NCBI GenBank assembly: GCA_910585295.1
Contig: CAJUDE010000033.1
Location: forward strand, 1-48,534
Length of the DNA: 48,534 nucleotides
Direction of reading: 5' to 3'
Source of the DNA: an uncultured Lachnospiraceae bacterium
GTDB taxonomy: Bacteria > Bacillota > Clostridia > Lachnospirales > Lachnospiraceae
The notes below the pieces were generated by a model, which searched no databases, was not told the DNA's origin, and saw only the letters and a list, made by a program, of their open reading frames with translations. A program made the translations under genes and the position numbers. Below are positions 44,089 to 48,534 of this stretch, one piece after another. Position 1 is the first letter of the stretch. Each line of letters opens with the position of its first letter.

Positions 44089-44598
44089 ATGAACCAAGAT
44101 GAAAAATTTATGCATGCCGCCATCCGGGAAGCCAAAAAAGCCGAAAAAATCCAGGAAGCCCCCATTGGCTGCGTGATTGTATTTGAAGGCAAAGTCATTG
44201 CCCGGGGATATAACCGACGGAATATAGACAAAAACACCCTCGCCCATGCCGAACTTTCCGCCATCAAAAAAGCTTGTAAAAAGTTGGGGGATTGGCGGCT
44301 GGAGGGCTGCACCATGTACGTAACCTTAGAGCCATGCCAGATGTGCGCTGGAGCCATTGTGCAGGCACGCATGGATAAAGTGGTTATTGGCAGCAAAAAC
44401 CCCAAAGCAGGGTGTGCAGGCTCAGTCCTGAACCTGCTGCAAATTCCAGCCTTTAACCATCAGGTAACCCTTGAAACTGGCGTTTTAGAAGAAGAATGCT
44501 CCACAATGCTCAGTAATTTTTTTAAGGGCCTGCGGGAAGCAAAACGTATGCAAAAGCAGGCGACGCAAGGGCAAATAGAACAAAAACCTTCGGAATAG
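44089..44598 (+). CDS. tadA: tRNA-specific adenosine deaminase TadA
   Basis: This 169-residue zinc enzyme converts adenosine 34 of tRNA-Arg(ACG) to inosine. Zinc ligands and catalysis: His53 and Glu55 in HAE, and Cys83/Cys86 in PCQMC. The APIGCVIV and GSKNPKAGCAGSVLNLLQIPAFNH segments match the family. The C-terminal tail is slightly long and Gln/Lys-rich. The ATG at 44089 stands 5 bases after AGGAG, better than the in-frame GTG at 44083. The SRP RNA promoter begins at its stop codon. Confidence 0.95.
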   Translation: MNQDEKFMHAAIREAKKAEKIQEAPIGCVIVFEGKVIARGYNRRNIDKNTLAHAELSAIKKACKKLGDWRLEGCTMYVTLEPCQMCAGAIVQARMDKVVIGSKNPKAGCAGSVLNLLQIPAFNHQVTLETGVLEEECSTMLSNFFKGLREAKRMQKQATQGQIEQKPSE

Positions 44599-44627
44599 TT
44601 GACTTTTTGGGCAAAAAGGTCTATACT
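44599..44627 (+). promoter_or_regulatory. Promoter of SRP RNA
   Basis: TTGACT (44599-44604) and TATACT (44622-44627) are 17 bases apart and put the transcript start at the SRP RNA 5' end. Confidence 0.85.
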
Positions 44628-44631
44628 TAAG

Positions 44632-44897
44632 ACTCCGAGCAGCTGGGGCGTTAGCGGTGCCCTGTACCAACAACCCGCTATAGTTGGAGTGATGCTTTGC
44701 CCCGGGTTTTTGCCTGTGGGGCTGCCTTTTATAAGTGGTGATGACGTTTGGGTCTTACGCAATGGAACTCTGTGAACCGTGTCAGGTTGGGAACAAAGCA
44801 GCACTAAGCAGAACCTTCCATGTGCCGTAAGGGCGCCTGGGCCGAGCTAACTGTAAAAGTAACGCCCATGGTCAGGATTCAAAGCAAAGCGCTCGGT
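44632..44897 (+). ncRNA. ffs: Signal recognition particle RNA, large Gram-positive type
   Basis: This RNA of about 266 bases targets secretory and membrane proteins with Ffh. The conserved domain IV is clear near 44780-44815: GTCAGGTTGGGAACAAAGCA then GCACTAAGCAG. The ends pair through CTCCGAGC and GCTCGGTA, and the 5' Alu-like part contains the GGGCGTTAGCGGTGCCCTGT region. The length matches Bacillus-type SRP RNA. Exact ends are estimates. Confidence 0.93.
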
Positions 44898-44929
44898 ATT
44901 TAAATTCTTCAATATAAAGGAGAGTCCAT

Positions 44930-45415
44930 TTGAATAAGTTTTTGCACAAAACCAGAAGCACGCTCTATGAATCTTGTAATTTCCTGGAGCTTTTGATGGC
45001 CCTTGTCGTATTAATTGCTATCCTGATTGCCTGCGCGTCCCTTGGGGACGCTTTTATGGCTTATTGGGATGACAAGTTTTCTAATAAAGCATTCCTAATT
45101 TTTGTAGGGCATGTGTTCAATATCCTAATTGGGATAGAGTTCCTGAAAATGCTCTGCCAGCCCAGTGAGGACACTGTTTTAGAAGTGCTGATCTTTTTAG
45201 TGGCGCGCCATATGATTATAGAGCATACCACAGTGATGGAAAATTTCATTACTATCCTAAGCATTGGAGTGCTGTTTTCCATTAAGAAATACATCAGCCT
45301 TCCAGCACGAAAAGAAAGCTTCGGCATTTTTTCTGGCAATTCTGGCTCCAACACTTCCGATAAAGATAAGATAAACTTAGAAAACCACAAGCCAAATCCC
45401 CCGCAGCAAGGCTGA
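44930..45415 (+). CDS. PsiE-like membrane protein
   Basis: This 161-residue protein has four hydrophobic helices (about 20-45, 53-75, 80-100, 105-120) separated by short loops, with LEVLIFLVARHMIIEHTTVMENFITILSIGVLFSIKKYI resembling the phosphate-starvation-inducible PsiE family. The last 40 residues are polar. The start is TTG, 8 bases after AAAGGAG. The gene lies 33 bases after the SRP RNA. Function is unknown; the PsiE link rests on hydrophobic pattern and the VAR--I-EH motif. Confidence 0.7.
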   Translation: MNKFLHKTRSTLYESCNFLELLMALVVLIAILIACASLGDAFMAYWDDKFSNKAFLIFVGHVFNILIGIEFLKMLCQPSEDTVLEVLIFLVARHMIIEHTTVMENFITILSIGVLFSIKKYISLPARKESFGIFSGNSGSNTSDKDKINLENHKPNPPQQG

Positions 45416-45486
45416 CGGGACATGAAATTTGTTATTCGTAGTTACTGCGGGGCATGGCCTGTCTTGTCCTTTCCGCCTAAGTGGCA

Positions 45487-45537
45487 GGGTATTTGCACTC
45501 ACAGGGCGCTTACCCTTGCGGCGTTCGCTAAATACCC
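45487..45537. repeat. Inverted repeat in the gap before the PerR-like gene
   Basis: GGGTATTT (45487-45494) and AAATACCC (45530-45537) enclose a GC-rich segment that can pair further. The gap 45416-45657 otherwise holds only the terminator-like stem at 45602-45638 and no gene. Confidence 0.4.
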
Positions 45538-45601
45538 AGGCAGACGCGGCTGCCCTGGCTTGCTGCCACAAAATAATTTGTTTCTGGAAATTTCAGGAAA
45601 G

Positions 45602-45638
45602 AATCCCCCAACACTTGACAATTCTGCGCTGGGGGATT
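45602..45638 (+). terminator. Terminator-like stem
   Basis: AATCCCCCA (45602-45610) and TGGGGGATT (45630-45638) pair perfectly with a 19-base loop, followed by ATATTT. It is probably the end of the PsiE-like transcript. Confidence 0.5.
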
Positions 45639-45657
45639 ATATTTAGGTAGAAATCAA

Positions 45658-45672
45658 TAATAATTATCATTA
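45658..45672 (+). promoter_or_regulatory. Fur/PerR box
   Basis: TAATAAT-T-ATCATTA is a 7-1-7 palindrome with one mismatch, close to the Fur and PerR consensus, 20 bases before the regulator start. It suggests autoregulation. Confidence 0.6.
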
Positions 45673-45694
45673 TTTACAGGAGGACAGATCATTG

Positions 45695-46093
45695 ATGAAA
45701 TACAGCCGCCAACGGGAGTGCATTAGGGAATTTCTTGCCGACCGTCATGATCATCCGACTGCCGAAACGGTTTACATGAATGTAAAAAAAGATTTTCCTA
45801 ACATCAGCCTGGGAACCGTGTACCGCAACTTGTCCCTGTTGACAGAAGTAGGGGAAATCAAGAAAATTTCTTCTGGTATTGGCCCAGACCGTTTTGACTG
45901 GAACACCGCCCCCCATTATCATGTACTTTGCACCACATGCGGCAGCGTTATGGATTTGAAAATGGACAATATAGACCATATCAACATCCTTGCAGGGAAT
46001 GAATTTGATGGGCGCATAGACGGGCATATTGCATTTTTCCTTGGAACATGCAAAGAATGCATGGAGAAAGAAAATGATGAAAAAACCTCTTGA
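45695..46093 (+). CDS. perR: Fur family transcriptional regulator, PerR-like
   Basis: This 132-residue metal-dependent repressor has an N-terminal winged helix (HPTAETVYMNVKKDFPNISLGTVYRNL) and a metal-sensing C-terminal domain with His20, Asp68, His74 and His76 at positions matching PerR regulatory ligands, plus structural zinc cysteines in C79-TTC82 and C-EC near the end. PerR senses peroxide by metal-catalysed His oxidation. Its direct neighbour is a peroxide-reducing rubrerythrin, which supports the PerR call over Fur. An in-frame TTG one codon upstream is also possible. Confidence 0.85.
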   Translation: MKYSRQRECIREFLADRHDHPTAETVYMNVKKDFPNISLGTVYRNLSLLTEVGEIKKISSGIGPDRFDWNTAPHYHVLCTTCGSVMDLKMDNIDHINILAGNEFDGRIDGHIAFFLGTCKECMEKENDEKTS

Positions 46094-46118
46094 CAGGCTC
46101 CTTAAGATATGATATTTT
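46090..46118 (+). promoter_or_regulatory. Promoter candidate of rubrerythrin
   Basis: A perfect TTGACA (46090-46095) overlaps the regulator stop codon; TATTTT (46113-46118) follows at 17 bases. The leader to the ATG at 46192 is AT-rich. Confidence 0.55.
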
Positions 46119-46191
46119 AATTTCAGTAACAATTACTATTTTTACTTTGCTAAATCTAAATTATCTAATACATAGAAAGGAAGAAATTATT

Positions 46192-46734
46192 ATGAAAAAA
46201 TTTGTATGTAGCGTATGCGGTTATGTTTATGAAGGGGATGCAGCTCCAGAAAAATGTCCACAGTGTGGCGTTCCAGCTTCTAAGTTCACAGAGCAGACTG
46301 GGGAATTGTCATGGGCTGCAGAGCATGTAATCGGCGTTGCACAGGGCGTTTCCGAAGACATTATCAACGACTTAAGGGCAAACTTCAATGGAGAATGCAC
46401 CGAGGTTGGCATGTACCTGGCTATGGCAAGGGTTGCACACAGGGAAGGATATCCTGAAATTGGCTTATACTGGGAGAAAGCTGCTTATGAAGAGGCAGAG
46501 CATGCCGCTAAATTTGCAGAGCTGCTTGGGGAAGTTGTAACTGACAGCACCAAGAAGAACCTGGAAATGAGAATTGAAGCTGAGAACGGCGCTACTGCTG
46601 GCAAAACTGACCTGGCAAAACGTGCTAAGGCTGCAAACCTGGATGCTATCCATGACACTGTACATGAAATGGCTCGCGACGAGGCTAGGCATGGCAAGGC
46701 ATTTGAAGGGCTTCTTAAGAGGTACTTTGGCTAA
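46192..46734 (+). CDS. Reverse rubrerythrin (NADH peroxidase component)
   Basis: This 180-residue protein has a rubredoxin-like iron site first (CSVCGYVYEG then CPQCG, residues 5-23) and a ferritin-like diiron domain after it (E-TEVGMYLAMARVAHREGYPEIGLYWEKAAYEEAEHAAKF, then DEARHGKAF). This order is reversed from classical rubrerythrin and is the type that reduces hydrogen peroxide in clostridia. The frame extends upstream to 46090, but only the ATG at 46192 has a ribosome site (AAAGGAAG). It lies 98 bases after the PerR-like gene. Confidence 0.93.
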   Translation: MKKFVCSVCGYVYEGDAAPEKCPQCGVPASKFTEQTGELSWAAEHVIGVAQGVSEDIINDLRANFNGECTEVGMYLAMARVAHREGYPEIGLYWEKAAYEEAEHAAKFAELLGEVVTDSTKKNLEMRIEAENGATAGKTDLAKRAKAANLDAIHDTVHEMARDEARHGKAFEGLLKRYFG

Positions 46735-46762
46735 TCAAAACCAACATAAAATAAGGCTTTAT

Positions 46763-46798
46763 AGAGGAATGGGCGCGTATGTGCCTATTCCTCTTTTT
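46763..46798 (+). terminator. Terminator of the perR-rubrerythrin unit
   Basis: AGAGGAAT (46763-46770) pairs with ATTCCTCT (46787-46794), with further GGGC/GCC pairing inside, and five T follow. Confidence 0.88.
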
Positions 46799-46959
46799 GC
46801 ATTAAGTTACCTAACTCCCCTCTTTCATGCGGCAGAAGAATTTCTAAAAAGCGCATGGGCCATTCAAAACGCCATCAAAGCCAGCAGCCCCCACATTAGC
46901 CTACTATCGGCAAGGCTTGCCACCAAAATAGAAAGGAACATTTATTATGATACGGACAG

Positions 46960-47103
46960 TTACTTTGGATAGACACCCAAAGCCATAATTATGCATAACG
47001 TGGACTGCACTGTCAATTTTCCATAAAAGGCGCTCACAGGGACAAGGCCTTCCGCACTTACTATTCCTAATGTATTCCGTTTCGATGTTTCTTCCATCAG
47101 CAT
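46960..47103 (-). CDS. Possible small protein, 47 residues
   Basis: An ATG at 47103 (AGAGGGGG site 5-6 bases before it) opens a 47-codon frame, MLMEETSKRNTLGIVSAEGL onward, ending in a mildly hydrophobic LCIIMALGVYPK. A TATAAT box lies about 20 bases farther upstream, without a clear -35. I do not recognise it; it could be a remnant of a larger gene. The rest of 46799-47289 shows no other gene. Confidence 0.3.
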   Translation of the reverse strand: MLMEETSKRNTLGIVSAEGLVPVSAFYGKLTVQSTLCIIMALGVYPK

Positions 47104-47289
47104 ACTTTCCCCCTCTAGTACCAATTATATCAAAAAAGCCAGCTCAGGGTGGCATTCCATAAGAATGTTAAATCCAAAGACTTTGAAATCAGCCAGAATT
47201 ATTGAGCAGAGAGAAATCTCCGCTGCTTTTTTCGGGAGAGTTTTGTGAATATAAAATGAAAACTATTTATAGATATAAAGCGAAGCAGA

Positions 47290-47338
47290 TTGACAAAATC
47301 GTGCCAATGAAATATAATTAAACCGTAGGTTTAATTAT
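47290..47338 (+). promoter_or_regulatory. Promoter and operator of the TetR gene
   Basis: A perfect sigma-A promoter, TTGACA (47290-47295), 17 bases, TATAAT (47313-47318), is overlapped by a perfect palindrome with 11-base arms, ATAATTAAACC-GTA-GGTTTAATTAT (47314-47338). A dimeric TetR repressor bound there would block the -10 and transcript start. Confidence 0.88.
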
Positions 47339-47355
47339 TGAAAGGAGATATACAG

Positions 47356-47988
47356 ATGGCACGCAGAAAAAAAGAACCAAAAAGCGTACATAGAGAAAAT
47401 ATTGCCGCCGCCGCTTCGGCATTGTTTATGGAGAAAGGGATTACGGCAACTTCCATGAATGACATAGCAAAAGCGGCTGGATATAGCAAAGCAACATTAT
47501 ATGTGTACTTTGAGAACAAAGAGGAAATTATCGGTTTTTTAGCGTTAGACAGCATGAAAAGGCTTTACAGTTATATAACTTCTGCATTGGAGCAGCAGGA
47601 GGAAACAAAGGCAAGGTATGATATGATTTGCCGGGGGTTAGTCCTATACCAAGAAGAATTTCCTTTTTATTTCAAAATGGTGTTAGATAAAATTAACATT
47701 GATTTTGAAAGCCAAGATTATTTGCCCGAAGAGAAAGAAACCTATCAAGTCGGGGAGGAAATAAATGAAAAAATAAAGGATTTTTTAGTAAGCGGCATGA
47801 AAAAAGGCGATTTGCGTGGCGACATAAAAATTATGCCTGCGATCTTTCAGTTCTGGGGTATGTTGTCAGGGCTTATCCAGTTGGCGGCAAATAAAGAAGA
47901 ATACATTGAAAAAACCATAAACTTATCTAAAATTCAGTTTTTAGAGTATGGTTTTGATATGTTATACCATTCGATTGAAAAGGAGTGA
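47356..47988 (+). CDS. TetR/AcrR family transcriptional regulator
   Basis: This 210-residue repressor has an N-terminal HTH (IAAAASALFMEKGITATSMNDIAKAAGYSKATLYVYFENKEEI) and a helical ligand-binding domain. The ATG at 47356 follows AAAGGAG; an in-frame TTG at 47338 falls inside the operator. It is 5 bases from an FMN reductase gene, so it probably controls a redox or xenobiotic-response operon that continues beyond the window. Codon use is more A-rich than in most neighbours, which may mark acquired DNA. Confidence 0.93.
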   Translation: MARRKKEPKSVHRENIAAAASALFMEKGITATSMNDIAKAAGYSKATLYVYFENKEEIIGFLALDSMKRLYSYITSALEQQEETKARYDMICRGLVLYQEEFPFYFKMVLDKINIDFESQDYLPEEKETYQVGEEINEKIKDFLVSGMKKGDLRGDIKIMPAIFQFWGMLSGLIQLAANKEEYIEKTINLSKIQFLEYGFDMLYHSIEKE

Positions 47989-47993
47989 GTGAA

Positions 47994-48534
47994 ATGACCA
48001 CGAATAAGAAATTGGCGCTTGCAATTTTAGGCAGCCCTCATAGAAACGGAAAGACGGCATCTATGATGGATATTGCAATCCGCAGAGCAGAGGAGAAAGG
48101 CTATATGGTGGCTAAAATAAATCTGTATGAAAAAAATCTCTCATCCTGCATAGGGTGCCGTAACTGTATAGACACGAAAGTCTGTACGCAAAAAGATGAT
48201 ATACAGGAAATCGCCAGCCTTTTGCGTGAATGTCAAATAGTCTTTCTTGCGGCTCCTGTTTATTGGGCGAATGTCCCTGCCCCTGTTAAAAACTTATTTG
48301 ACCGATTATTAGGAACAGCTATGGAAGAAACAAGTACTTTCCCCAAACCACGTCTGAAAGGGAAAAAATATATGGTCTTGACTTCCTGCAATACCCCTTT
48401 CCCATTTTCATGGATATTTGGACAAAGCAGGGGGGCAATACGGAATATGGACGAATTTTTTAAGACTGCAGGCATGAAACCAATAGGCAAAGTGGTTTAT
48501 GCAGGTGCATCTTCTAAAAAGGAGCTTCCAAAGC
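47994..48534 (+). CDS. NAD(P)H-dependent FMN reductase / flavodoxin-fold oxidoreductase (3' end beyond window)
   Basis: The first 180 residues are present and the frame is open at the window edge. The FMN phosphate loop is LGSPHRNGKTASMM near residue 12, a cysteine cluster CIGCRNCIDTKVC lies near 52-64, and AAPVYWANVPAPVKNLFDR near 90 is the family's second FMN motif. Such proteins reduce quinones, nitro compounds or chromate; the cysteine cluster also occurs in iron-sulfur flavoproteins. AAGGAG precedes the ATG. It is cotranscribed with the TetR gene. Confidence 0.92.
   Translation, partial: MTTNKKLALAILGSPHRNGKTASMMDIAIRRAEEKGYMVAKINLYEKNLSSCIGCRNCIDTKVCTQKDDIQEIASLLRECQIVFLAAPVYWANVPAPVKNLFDRLLGTAMEETSTFPKPRLKGKKYMVLTSCNTPFPFSWIFGQSRGAIRNMDEFFKTAGMKPIGKVVYAGASSKKELPK

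Overview
The window reads as a chromosome segment of a motile, Gram-positive, anaerobic clostridium, most likely a Lachnospiraceae-type gut bacterium. The reasons are Firmicutes-style ribosome binding sites (AGGAGG) before nearly every gene, a large SRP RNA, the late flagellar set with FliW/CsrA and two FlgK paralogs, a class B sortase, reverse-type rubrerythrin with a PerR-like regulator, and lineage-restricted proteins resembling the DUF5711 and DUF6128 families. Species cannot be named from sequence reading alone.

Layout. 1-2172 (minus): N-terminal 724 residues of a secreted surface protein with beta-helix-like and InlB-type repeats. 2.7-8.2 kb (minus): DHFR-like reductase, then a patatin-like lipase, SbcD and SbcC in one transcription unit. 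8.4-8.6 kb (plus): an 87-residue orphan protein. 8.8-10.7 kb (minus): GntR regulator, ABC ATPase and ABC permease, an autoregulated YtrA-like cassette with nested operators. 10.8-20.5 kb (minus): late flagellar cluster flgM-flgN-flgK-flgK-flgL-fliW-csrA-flaG-fliD-fliS and a FliT-like gene, with sigma-28 promoters before flgM and flaG. 20.6-31.1 kb (minus): a surface-display operon of a 2542-residue repeat protein, a class B sortase with an unusual cytosolic N-terminal domain, and a leucine-rich-repeat protein carrying a TPKTG-type sorting signal. Its upstream region holds a strongly paired leader and a sigma-28-like promoter. 31.6-32.2 kb (plus): an ECF sigma factor with no adjacent anti-sigma.

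32.3-39.6 kb (minus): pfkA-dnaX-ybaB-recR, a LysM membrane protein, a DUF5711-like protein and CvpA. 39.8 kb (plus): tRNA-Ser(CGA). 40.4-41.3 kb (minus): an Rgg/PlcR-like HTH-TPR regulator whose 3' end overlaps a possible 11-codon peptide gene on the opposite strand. 41.5-43.3 kb (plus): a lipoprotein and a DUF6128-like protein, converging on a GNAT acetyltransferase. 43.9-44.05 kb: a 74-bp hairpin-rich tandem duplication. 44.1-45.4 kb (plus): tadA, SRP RNA and a PsiE-like membrane protein. 45.7-46.7 kb (plus): PerR-like regulator and rubrerythrin. 47.3-48.5 kb (plus): a TetR regulator with a near-ideal promoter/operator, and a truncated FMN reductase.

How the parts fit. The flagellar block is the export and assembly stage of flagellum building: anti-sigma FlgM, chaperones FlgN and FliS, hook-filament junctions FlgK/FlgL, cap FliD, and the FliW-CsrA post-transcriptional switch. 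The adjoining sortase operon may be co-regulated with motility. The tadA-SRP RNA and dnaX-ybaB-recR blocks are adjacent and co-directional in Bacillus subtilis; here they are about 5.5 kb apart and on opposite strands, which points to a rearrangement.
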